DNA from: CAYOPZ01 sp964406005
Lineage (GTDB): Bacteria; Bacteroidota; Bacteroidia; Bacteroidales; SM23-62
DNA: 16,429 nt
Direction: 5' to 3'
NCBI GenBank assembly: GCA_964406005.1
Contig: CAYOPZ010000054.1
Span: forward strand, 1 to 16,429
Both the position numbers and the translations under genes were made by a program. Position 1 is the first letter of the stretch. Each line of letters starts with the position of its first letter. Positions 1-6,933 of the stretch are shown here, in pieces. The notes under the pieces are model-generated. The model worked only from the letters and a program-made list of their open reading frames with translations. It was not told the DNA's origin and searched no databases.

Positions 1-2
1 CA

Positions 3-572
3 TCAATTCCCTTTTTGGTGTATCTAATTAAAAGGAGGACATTAAAAGGATTTTTCGATTATATAGGATTAAGGAAATCAACAAAAAAAGCAAATATCAT
101 TGCTGTCGTTGCATGTATTCTTTTTGCTGCACCACCATTGATTTTAACATATACATCAGCTGAATTCAAAGAAATTATGTTCGATCCAAATAGTGTAACA
201 GGCAAGTTCAGACAAATGGGTTTTGGAATTAATTCTCTAACGATACTGCTCATAACAGCTGTATTTAAAACTTCATTTGCGGAAGAACTGTTCTTCAGAG
301 GATTTATTGCAAAAAGATTAATAAGCATGGTAGGCTTCATAAAAGGAAATTTGATTCAGGCAATCATATTTGGTATTATACATGCAGGATTGTTTGCTTT
401 AACAACTAAAAACCCTGTATTCTTGATTGTAATTTTTCTGATTCCTTCAGTTGGTGCTTATATTGCGGTTATTTTAAACGAGAAAGTTGGAAATGGAAGT
501 ATTATACCAGGTTGGATTTCCCACGGATTAGCAAATATACTTGCATACTGTATAGTGGGATTTCTTATATAA
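3..572 (+). CDS. CPBP family intramembrane metalloprotease (5' partial)
   Basis: This is a membrane protein of the CPBP (CAAX protease and bacteriocin-processing, Abi) family; members cleave peptide bonds inside the membrane, and the substrate here is unknown. The frame is open to the window edge, so the true start lies upstream; the first possible in-window start is a TTG at 15, which is probably internal. Counting from that TTG, the family's motif 1 is seen as EELFFRG (Glu90, Glu91, Arg95), motif 2 as a histidine in IIHAGLF (His123) and a further histidine in WISHGLAN (His170). These are the expected metal-site residues, so the enzyme looks intact. Hydrophobic segments lie at about 28-48, 72-88, 112-128, 134-153 and 168-185. 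The next gene starts 11 nt downstream, suggesting co-transcription. Family assignment is firm, role is not. Confidence 0.85.
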   Translation, partial: SIPFLVYLIKRRTLKGFFDYIGLRKSTKKANIIAVVACILFAAPPLILTYTSAEFKEIMFDPNSVTGKFRQMGFGINSLTILLITAVFKTSFAEELFFRGFIAKRLISMVGFIKGNLIQAIIFGIIHAGLFALTTKNPVFLIVIFLIPSVGAYIAVILNEKVGNGSIIPGWISHGLANILAYCIVGFLI

Positions 573-583
573 ATTAAGGGACT

Positions 584-1159
584 ATGGCTGATAAAGACAT
601 TTTTGAACGGGAACTTACCGGAGAGCTCATCAGATTGGATGATCCTGAATATCCCAAAATAAGGAAAATTATTAAGCGAGCTTATAAAAAAGTAAGTGTG
701 CTAAACAATACCAGTCCGGCAGATTATAATACGATCAGAAAGCTCTTTTTCGATTTGATCGATAAAGAAGTGGATGATACCTTTCATATATGGCCTCCAG
801 TCTACACTGACTTCGGGTTGAATATAAACATAGGGAAGAATGTGTTCATTAATCATGACTGCACCCTTATGGACCGGGGAGGGATCACTATTGAAGATGA
901 TGTGTTAATCGGGCCGAAGACAAACCTTATTACAACCGGCCATGCTTTGGATATTACCGAACGCAGGAGCACCATATCGAAACCAATTAAAATCAAGAAG
1001 AATGTTTGGATCGGTGCAGCTGTTACTATAACTTCAGGTGTTACTGTTGGAGAGAATTCAGTTGTTGCCGCAGGTGCTGTTGTAACTAAAGACGTTCCTC
1101 CCAATGTTATAATAGCCGGAGTACCAGCCAAAATCATCAAACATTTAAACGGGAATTAA
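584..1159 (+). CDS. Hexapeptide-repeat O-acetyltransferase (LacA/Maa/NodL-like)
   Basis: A 191-residue cytoplasmic enzyme expected to transfer an acetyl group from acetyl-CoA to a hydroxyl of a sugar or similar acceptor. The N-terminal 60 residues form the helical cap seen in maltose/galactoside acetyltransferases. From about residue 78 on, the protein shows left-handed beta-helix hexapeptide repeats ([LIV]-G-x-x-x-x pattern, e.g. INIGKNVFIN and VWIGAAVTITSGVTVGENSV). The catalytic histidine is His120 in TTGHAL, and the usual end motif VPPNVIIAGVPAKII is present. Length matches the family. It begins 11 nt after the protease gene and ends 14 nt before the next gene, so it is probably in an operon. 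The acceptor cannot be read from the sequence; maltose, galactoside or polysaccharide acetylation are all possible. Confidence 0.88.
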   Translation: MADKDIFERELTGELIRLDDPEYPKIRKIIKRAYKKVSVLNNTSPADYNTIRKLFFDLIDKEVDDTFHIWPPVYTDFGLNINIGKNVFINHDCTLMDRGGITIEDDVLIGPKTNLITTGHALDITERRSTISKPIKIKKNVWIGAAVTITSGVTVGENSVVAAGAVVTKDVPPNVIIAGVPAKIIKHLNGN

Positions 1160-1173
1160 TAACACAATAAGTT

Positions 1174-1908
1174 ATGAATACAAAACGACCTATTGTCTCG
1201 ATAATTACAATTCTAATCTTATTATCCGCTATGAACGCAAAAAGCAACACTACCCAGGAGATGTCTCTGAATGTTAAACAACAAAGCCTGGTCCGCATTT
1301 CCAGTTATACGGCCCAGGGGAAGCTGAGCGAGCTGAATTTGGCTCTGAATGAAGGACTCGATGCCGGATTAACCATTAACGAGATTAAGGAAGTCCTGGT
1401 ACAGCTGTATGCCTACTGTGGATTTCCCAGAAGCCTTCAGGGCATAAACACATTGATGTCTGTTCTGGACGAAAGAAAAGCAAAGGGAATCGATGATAAA
1501 GTCGGAAATGGAGCTTCGCTAATAAAAGAGAGTGAAGACAAATACGAAAGAGGTAAAAAGGTTCTGGAAGAATTGACCGGGCAAAAATTGACCAGGCCGG
1601 TTTCCGGATTCGGGGCTTTCAGTCCTGAAATAGATACCTTTCTGAAAGAGCATTTATTTGCTGATATTTTTGAACGCGACGTGCTTTCCTATTTTCAACG
1701 GGAACTGGCCACAATCGCAGCTCTTGCAAGCATGAATGCGATTGAACCGATGCTGCAATCACATCTGTATATGGGAATGAATGTTGGTTTAACTGAATCT
1801 CAATTAGAGGATTTGTTTTCCGTCATCAAAACCACTGTGGGGATAAGCCAGGCTGAAAACGGCAGGAAAATCCTGAAAGAGATGACACAAAACAGAAATA
1901 ATTTATAA
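1174..1908 (+). CDS. Exported carboxymuconolactone decarboxylase-like protein
   Basis: A 244-residue protein with an N-terminal hydrophobic signal (about residues 7-22, ending near AMNAKS), so it is probably periplasmic. The rest appears to hold two alpha-helical CMD-type units: about 30-105, with a helix pattern around VQLYAYCGFPRSLQGIN, and about 165-240, around LATIAALASMNAIEP. Fused two-domain CMD proteins of this length are known in Bacteroidota. The AhpD-type CxxC redox pair is absent: the only cysteine in the equivalent helix is Cys82 in YCGFPR, so a peroxidase role by dithiol chemistry is not supported. The function could be a decarboxylase/lactonase-like reaction on a small acid or something else. 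It lies between an acetyltransferase and an esterase gene and ends directly before the next possible start. Confidence 0.78.
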   Translation: MNTKRPIVSIITILILLSAMNAKSNTTQEMSLNVKQQSLVRISSYTAQGKLSELNLALNEGLDAGLTINEIKEVLVQLYAYCGFPRSLQGINTLMSVLDERKAKGIDDKVGNGASLIKESEDKYERGKKVLEELTGQKLTRPVSGFGAFSPEIDTFLKEHLFADIFERDVLSYFQRELATIAALASMNAIEPMLQSHLYMGMNVGLTESQLEDLFSVIKTTVGISQAENGRKILKEMTQNRNNL

Positions 1909-1953
1909 ATGAAATTCACTGGCACAATATTTAACATTAAACATCTACAAATC

Positions 1954-3132
1954 ATGAAACCTGTTATTTTAACTTTCATTTTAGGATTTATCAGTTGGTC
2001 ACTACAGGCACAACAGGATTTATTCGGTGGCAATCCGTTTACTTCCTATGAAATAAACACTGACCATACTGTAACCTTCCGGCTTCAAGCACCTGATGCT
2101 TCAAAAGTTACAATCTCGGGTGATTGGATGCCAAGTCAAATATTTTCCAGCGCATCCCGGGATATGCAATTGGGAGATGACGGAATCTGGTCATACACCA
2201 CAGAAGTTTTGCAGCCTGATATGTACAGATACTCTTTCTCAGTTGATGGTGTGCGAACAATTGATCCGAACAATGCACATGTCTTTCGGGATGTTGCAAA
2301 TGTTTCCAATATTTTTCTTATCGAAGGAGGTCAGGCCGACCTTTACAAGGTTAACAAAGTACCACACGGATCTGTCACATTCAGATGGTATGATTCTCCG
2401 GGAAATGATAAAACAAGAAGAGTCTCTGTTTATACTCCTCCCGGCTACGAAACCAGCGACATAAAATATCCTGTCTTATACTTACTGCACGGAATCGGGG
2501 GCGATGAAGAATCCTGGCTGGGTTCAGGCAGGGCCGCGCAAATTATTGACAACCTGATTGCGCAGGACAAAGCCAAACCTATGATTGTGGTAATGACAAA
2601 CGGCAACGTTTCTCAGGAAGCAGCACCGGGTGAATCGAGTGAGGGGTTCATAACGCCATCCTTCATGCTGCCCAATACAATGGACGGAAAGTTTGAAGAA
2701 ACTTTTATTGATGTCATAAAATTCGTTGAATCGAATTATCGTACAATAGAATCAAAAGAAGGCCGTGCAATTGCCGGCTTATCCATGGGAGGTTTTCATA
2801 CGGCTTACATTTCGCTGTATTATCCCAATACCTTCGACTACGTGGGATTGTTTTCATCGGCCTTGAATGTTAATCCACGTGGGAACAACCCTTCGTCTCC
2901 GGTATATCAGAACGTTGATGAAAAACTGAAACAACAGATGAACAACGGGTATAAACTATACTGGATTGGTGTTGGCGTTGATGATACGGCGGTCTACCAA
3001 GGAATTCAGGAATATCGAAAAAAAATGGACAGCATCGGAATGAAATATGAATATGTTGAAACAGACGGAGGGCATACATGGCAAAACTGGCGTAGCTACT
3101 TAGCAGATTTTGCCCAAAAGATCTTTAAATAA
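1954..3132 (+). CDS. Exported CE1/esterase D-like esterase with N-terminal E-set domain
   Basis: A 392-residue secreted serine esterase related to feruloyl/acetyl-xylan esterases and esterase D. I chose the ATG at 1954 over the in-frame ATG at 1909 because it gives a clean signal peptide (MKPVILTFILGFISWSLQA, cleavage before QQD); the earlier start would add 15 residues before it. Residues 35-125 form an immunoglobulin-like E-set/CBM48-like domain (VTFRLQAPDASKVTISGDW). The alpha/beta-hydrolase domain follows, with the HG oxyanion segment (LLHGIGGDEE, about 177-186), nucleophile Ser277 in GLSMGG, an acid probably Asp343 or Asp344 in GVDDT and His374 in DGGHTW. All catalytic residues are present. 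The likely substrate is an ester-decorated polysaccharide, but no glycoside hydrolase or SusC/D pair is nearby, so this is inference. Confidence 0.88.
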   Translation: MKPVILTFILGFISWSLQAQQDLFGGNPFTSYEINTDHTVTFRLQAPDASKVTISGDWMPSQIFSSASRDMQLGDDGIWSYTTEVLQPDMYRYSFSVDGVRTIDPNNAHVFRDVANVSNIFLIEGGQADLYKVNKVPHGSVTFRWYDSPGNDKTRRVSVYTPPGYETSDIKYPVLYLLHGIGGDEESWLGSGRAAQIIDNLIAQDKAKPMIVVMTNGNVSQEAAPGESSEGFITPSFMLPNTMDGKFEETFIDVIKFVESNYRTIESKEGRAIAGLSMGGFHTAYISLYYPNTFDYVGLFSSALNVNPRGNNPSSPVYQNVDEKLKQQMNNGYKLYWIGVGVDDTAVYQGIQEYRKKMDSIGMKYEYVETDGGHTWQNWRSYLADFAQKIFK

Positions 3133-3288
3133 ATCTTCTCATTGAAACTTGCCAAAAAGCCAGTGTTAATTGATAAAATAACCGGGCACAGCAAGATGTA
3201 TACGAAAAAACAAATCTGAATCCTGCATTAGGCAGAAATGTCGTTTAAATGCCGCAAATAAACCACAACACCTGATCTGATGATTGAA

Positions 3289-3296
3289 TAAATTTG
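3289..3296 (+). promoter_or_regulatory. Possible Bacteroidota -7 element (TAAATTTG)
   Basis: An exact match to the TAnnTTTG consensus used by the Bacteroidota primary sigma factor, ending 24 nt before the ATG of the XRE-DUF4870 gene. No good -33 TTTG element is visible about 20 nt upstream. The spacing equals that of the other candidates in this window, which is the main support. Confidence 0.35.
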
Positions 3297-3320
3297 CTGA
3301 AATGAATTAATTTAATCATC

Positions 3321-3905
3321 ATGAATGATTTTGGTATTCGCGTTGCCCAAATAAGAAAATCAAAAGGTCTGTCACAAGAAGAACTGGCTGACTCAGCTGG
3401 TATTAATCTTTGAACCATACAGAGAATTGAATCTGGAGAAACTGAACCCCACGGGAATACTCTCCGAAGGATTTGTGAAACCCTGGAAGTTCAAATGGAT
3501 GATATATATAGTTTCATTAAACAGGAGAATCCGAATTACATTGGGGCAGTACATTTTTCAGCATTGACTTTTATACTGTTCCCACTGGGCAATATCATAC
3601 TTCCAACCATTCTTTGGCTGGCCAGGAAAGGTAACATTGTGAATCTTACCTATTTCGCTAAGAAGCTGTTGAACTTCCAAATTACATGGACTATTATAAC
3701 CTATTATCCATTTGCAATAATGTCTTTCCAAAACGTGTTGCATGTAAAATTACCTTTGGGTCATTTTAGAGGTTTTAGCTTGATACTATTCATAGTTATA
3801 ATGTACGGTTTGAATTTGATCTATACAATTATTGCTGGTATACTATCAATAAAAGATGGTAGACGGAATCTTTACCCTGTTGCCATACCATTTATGAAGA
3901 CATGA
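3321..3905 (+). pseudogene. XRE helix-turn-helix / DUF4870 regulator gene interrupted by in-frame TGA
   Basis: Read straight through, this frame encodes about 194 residues. Codons 1-60 are a classic XRE/Cro-type DNA-binding domain (MNDFGIRVAQIRKSKGLSQ, then EELADSAGINL-stop-TIQRIESGETEP), and codons 75-190 are a DUF4870-like membrane domain with several hydrophobic stretches (motif LPLGNIILPTILWL region). A TGA at 3411-3413 sits at codon 31, where the family normally has arginine or serine before TIQRIE; CGA to TGA is one transition. The frame is otherwise intact on both sides, so the lesion is recent, or it is a sequence error. A truncated product from a later start (for example the ATG at 3495) would be membrane only. 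Intact relatives are thought to be membrane-linked regulators. Other genes here end normally in TGA, so recoding is unlikely. Confidence 0.8.
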
Positions 3906-3971
3906 AACTACGTTTCAGCAATCCAGGTTGATTCTGATCCAAAAATCCCATAGCTTTAAAAAACAAAATTG

Positions 3972-4035
3972 ATGAGAACCTGCCGGGCATTATACGCGCG
4001 TTGGTGTCCCTGGCACCAACATCTTTACTTCTCAT
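3972..4035. repeat. Nested inverted repeat in the spacer before the DUF885 gene
   Basis: The inner palindrome GTTGGTG (4000-4006) / CACCAAC (4014-4020) can extend by a T-G and a C-G pair to a 9-bp stem with a 3-nt loop. An outer pair ATGAGAA (3972-3978) / TTCTCAT (4029-4035) brackets it. No T-run follows, so it is not a typical intrinsic terminator. It could be an interspersed palindromic repeat, a regulator-binding site or an RNA structure at the end of the regulator transcript. Confidence 0.5.
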
Positions 4036-4074
4036 ATCGCTGACCGTTGTATGCTGGTTAGTAACAATATTGAG

Positions 4075-4082
4075 TATTTTTC
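4075..4082 (+). promoter_or_regulatory. Weak -7-like element (TATTTTTC) before DUF885 gene
   Basis: Seven of eight positions match TAnnTTTG, ending 24 nt before the preferred ATG at 4107. The spacing matches the other candidates and would place the ATG at 4089 too close to the transcription start, so it favours the later start. No -33 element is evident. Confidence 0.25.
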
Positions 4083-4106
4083 AATTGGATGATTAATAAT
4101 AGAGTT

Positions 4107-5885
4107 ATGAGAAACAACATTTTAATGATTATTGCGATAGTATTTATCTTTACAAACTGCTCTTCACCATCAAAAAAGGAATTTTCTGATATGGACAGCC
4201 TGATGAAACAATACCATGAAGATCGAATGAAGCTTTTCCCGTTGGAGGCCACAATGGCGGGCGATGACCGGTATAATGACTTACTGCCAAATACCATCAC
4301 CGCAGAATATAGAAAACAGGTCATGGATTTTTACAGTCAATATAAAAATGCCCTGACTCGCATCGACAGGAATGGCCTTTCAGAAAGCGATCAGATGAAT
4401 TACGATGTACTGCTATGGGAATGCAACATCGGAATTGAAGGAGGGAAATTCAACGACCATCTTATGCCCATCAATCAGTTTAGTTCGATGCATCTTATGA
4501 TCGGTCAGCTGGCTGGCGGAAGCAGTTTGCAGCCATTCAGGACGGTAAAGGATTATGACAACTGGTTATCGCGCCTCAGCGCCTACGTGGAATGGTGTGA
4601 CAGTGCCCTGGTGAACATGCGAAAAGGCATGGAAAGAGGATATACCATTCCCAATTCCCTTGCTTCCAAAGTAATTCCGCAGTTCGAAGCCCTGGATCAT
4701 GGCCCGGCAGAGGAACATTTGTTTTATGCACCTGTAAGAAATATTCCGGTCGGTTTTTCGGATGAGGATAAAATACGTCTCAGCGAGGCTTACAAGCGTA
4801 TTATCCAGGATAAGATCATTCCCACAAATAAAAGGTTGAAGGAATTTCTGCAGAACGAATATTTACCTGCTTGTCGTACCAGTTCCGGAATTGATGCAAT
4901 CCCGGATGGGGAAAAATATTACGCCTATCTGATAAAACTCTATACTACAACCAATATGTCTGCTGATGAAATATTTGCCTTAGGTCAAAGGGAAGTTGCC
5001 CGTATAAGTAATGAAATGCAGTCGGTAAAAAAACAGGTGGGTTTTGATGGCGACCTTAAGGCATTTTTCGAATACCTTAGGACAAACAAGGAATTAATGC
5101 CGTTCGCAGAACCCGGGCAGGTCATTGCCCACTTCAATGCCATTCATGAAAAAATGAAACCTGCCCTTGCAAGGTTATTTGACAAAACCCCGGAAACTCC
5201 ATTTGAAGTAAGACGCACAGAGGCCTTCAGGGAAGCCACCGCCAGTGCTGAGTACAATCCGGGATCACTTGACGGGACACGACCCGGTATTTTCTATGTG
5301 CCCATCCCCGATGTTACAAAGTATAATGTTCTTTCCGATGAAGACCTTTTCCTTCATGAAGCCATTCCCGGGCATCATTTTCAAATATCACTTCAGCAAG
5401 AGAATACATCCTTGCCTGAATTCAGGAAATTACTCTGGTACAGTGCCTATGGAGAAGGCTGGGCCCTGTACTCGGAATCACTGGGCAAGGAACTGGGCCT
5501 GTATACCGACCCATATCAATACTTCGGTATGTTAAGTGCTGAAATGCACAGGGCCATCCGCCTGGTGGTGGACGTTGGCATGCATACCCAGGGTTGGACA
5601 AGGGAACAAGCCATACAATATTCCGCAGACCACGAGGCTGAGCCTGGAGCAAGCATCGTTTCCGAAATTGAACGTTACATGGCCATTCCGGGCCAGGCTC
5701 TGTCTTACAAAATCGGACAATTAAAAATTCTTGAGCTCCGATCCAAAGCGGAACAGGAACTGGGTGATGAATTTGATATTGCCCGGTTTCACAACCAGAT
5801 TCTTGATTCAGGTTGCATCCCCTTGGATATTCTTGAAGACAAAATAATGCACTGGATTGAGTCCGTGAAAACAACCTATGATTAA
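4107..5885 (+). CDS. DUF885 family lipoprotein, predicted zinc metallopeptidase
   Basis: A 592-residue protein of the DUF885 family, which is related to M32/M3-like zinc peptidases. The start at 4107 is preferred over the in-frame ATG at 4089 because it yields a compact lipoprotein signal (MRNNILMIIAIVFIFTNC, lipid-modified Cys18). Counting from it, the zinc-binding motif HEAIPGHH is at 417-424, in the form HExxxGHH typical of the family. The second conserved block, GEGWALYSE, is at about 449-457 and likely gives the third ligand. The N-terminal 400 residues are mostly helical, as in relatives. It should sit on a membrane facing the periplasm or the outside and may cleave short peptides, but substrates of this family are poorly known. 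Length is normal. The YjbR-like gene follows after 27 nt and may be co-transcribed. Confidence 0.87.
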   Translation: MRNNILMIIAIVFIFTNCSSPSKKEFSDMDSLMKQYHEDRMKLFPLEATMAGDDRYNDLLPNTITAEYRKQVMDFYSQYKNALTRIDRNGLSESDQMNYDVLLWECNIGIEGGKFNDHLMPINQFSSMHLMIGQLAGGSSLQPFRTVKDYDNWLSRLSAYVEWCDSALVNMRKGMERGYTIPNSLASKVIPQFEALDHGPAEEHLFYAPVRNIPVGFSDEDKIRLSEAYKRIIQDKIIPTNKRLKEFLQNEYLPACRTSSGIDAIPDGEKYYAYLIKLYTTTNMSADEIFALGQREVARISNEMQSVKKQVGFDGDLKAFFEYLRTNKELMPFAEPGQVIAHFNAIHEKMKPALARLFDKTPETPFEVRRTEAFREATASAEYNPGSLDGTRPGIFYVPIPDVTKYNVLSDEDLFLHEAIPGHHFQISLQQENTSLPEFRKLLWYSAYGEGWALYSESLGKELGLYTDPYQYFGMLSAEMHRAIRLVVDVGMHTQGWTREQAIQYSADHEAEPGASIVSEIERYMAIPGQALSYKIGQLKILELRSKAEQELGDEFDIARFHNQILDSGCIPLDILEDKIMHWIESVKTTYD

Positions 5886-5912
5886 GTACAACCAGCACAC
5901 AACAAGCAGTAA

Positions 5913-6269
5913 ATGAATTTAGAAGAGATTCGTGATTATTGCCTGTCAAAGAAAGGAGTTACTGAAGGATTTCCATTTAATGATACTGCTCTGGTATTTA
6001 AAGTTGCCGGTAAAATGTTTGCCTTGCTTGATCTTTCAGAAGAAAACAGGGGATTAAACCTGAAATGTGATCCTGATTTGGCGCTTGAATTGCGTGAACA
6101 TTACCCTGAAGTCACTCCTGCATATCATTTCAACAAAAAACACTGGAACGGGATAAATCTTGAGGGTTTTTTAGATAAGGATCTGCTTAAAGGATGGATT
6201 GATCATTCATATCAAATCGTAGTTTCGAAATTGCCAAAAAAGATACAGGAGGAATTGGGTAAGGATTAA
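5913..6269 (+). CDS. MmcQ/YjbR family protein
   Basis: A 118-residue soluble protein of the MmcQ/YjbR family, small proteins with a CyaY-like fold that are annotated as DNA-binding without a settled function. Recognisable family features are the opening helix ending in KKGVTEGFPF, the strands VFKVAGKMFALLDL and GLNLKCDPD, then the TPAYHFNKKHWNGINL segment and a C-terminal helix with WIDHSYQIVVSKLPKK. Length is typical. It follows the DUF885 gene by 27 nt. Its TAA stop (6267-6269) overlaps the stop codon of the convergent gene within the same TTAA, leaving no room for a terminator between them. Confidence 0.88.
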   Translation: MNLEEIRDYCLSKKGVTEGFPFNDTALVFKVAGKMFALLDLSEENRGLNLKCDPDLALELREHYPEVTPAYHFNKKHWNGINLEGFLDKDLLKGWIDHSYQIVVSKLPKKIQEELGKD

Positions 6270-6769
6270 ATTCTCTTTGTGTAACGGCATTCTTCAATGC
6301 CCGTGATCTCATAAAGGCATTTCAGCAGATCCCTGTTCATGCGGCCTTTTACCCAGACCATAACGTTTTCCTCACCCCCTGCCAGGACAATCAGTTCGGT
6401 GACAGCTCCGTTTTTTTCACGGGCAAGTACCAGTACATCGTCACTCCCGTCGTGCACCTCAAGCATAGTAATATAACCGCCTGTATTCCCGACGTCTGCA
6501 AAGTCCCGGGCAAAATTGACTTTCCTGTTGATCTCCCGGTTTTCGATCACCTGTATCCGTATAGACCTGATGGAATTGAGCAATTCCCTTTCCGCGCGTT
6601 CCAGATCCGGCAGGCAACATGCCAGCCTGCAGGCGAAACCCGGGATAAAAAGCGTGAGCACATCTTCTTCCCCGCGATAGTAATCATACATACTGTGAAG
6701 TCTGAAGGTCTGCGAATACAAACTGATCCCGGCGGCAAGGCCGAGTGTTAAAAGCAATGTTCTTTTCAT
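6266..6769 (-). CDS. DUF4252-like secreted protein
   Basis: A 167-residue protein with a signal peptide (MKRTLLLTLGLAAGISLYSQ, cleavage near residue 20). The body fits the DUF4252 pattern seen widely in Bacteroidota: a short amphipathic start (DVLTLFIPGF), a middle with the strand IRSIRIQVIE, then YITMLEVHDGSDDVLVLARE, TELIVLAGGEENVMVWVKG and a closing helix RDLLKCLYEI. Function of the family is unknown; some members lie beside sigma factors, which is not the case here. An unusual cysteine cluster CRLACC (residues 47-52) is present. It lies 164 bp downstream of the molybdenum hydroxylase gene on the same strand, so it may or may not share that transcript. Its stop overlaps that of the opposing YjbR gene. 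Confidence 0.72.
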   Translation of the reverse strand: MKRTLLLTLGLAAGISLYSQTFRLHSMYDYYRGEEDVLTLFIPGFACRLACCLPDLERAERELLNSIRSIRIQVIENREINRKVNFARDFADVGNTGGYITMLEVHDGSDDVLVLAREKNGAVTELIVLAGGEENVMVWVKGRMNRDLLKCLYEITGIEECRYTKRI

Positions 6770-6781
6770 CTTTTATAAAAA

Positions 6782-6799
6782 ATAAGGATCTAACCTTAT
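6782..6799. repeat. Short inverted repeat upstream of DUF4252-like gene
   Basis: ATAAGG (6782-6787) and CCTTAT (6794-6799) form a 6-bp inverted repeat 12 bp upstream of the minus-strand start at 6769. It might be an operator or chance. The rest of the 6770-6933 spacer shows no promoter match or T-run terminator that I can support. Confidence 0.2.
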
Positions 6800-6933
6800 G
6801 ACGAACAAGCCGTGAATTCGTTACAGTATTGTGGCAAAAATCCAGGCCGTCAGGTACCTGTCCGGAAATGAAAGACGCTTAACAGCCGAAGGCATTGGAT
6901 GAACTGTGTAAAGCGCCCTAAGGTAAGTAATAT

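Noticed and set aside
1909..1953. Start of the esterase at the ATG directly after the CMD gene stop
   Set aside because: It would place 15 polar residues before a complete signal peptide that starts at the ATG at 1954.
3411..3413. Selenocysteine or reassigned TGA in the regulator gene
   Set aside because: TGA serves as a normal stop elsewhere in the window (for example 13510-13512), the position is expected to be Arg or Ser, and no selenocysteine-type redox context exists.
4000..4020. Integron attC-like site (GTTGGTG...CACCAAC)
   Set aside because: attC cores need RYYYAAC followed by GTTRRRY; here the half-sites are in the opposite order on both strands and do not fit the degenerate bases. 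No integrase is present.
5422..5949. 175-residue open frame on - strand
   Set aside because: Antisense to the conserved zinc-site region of the DUF885 gene and to the YjbR start; no supporting features.
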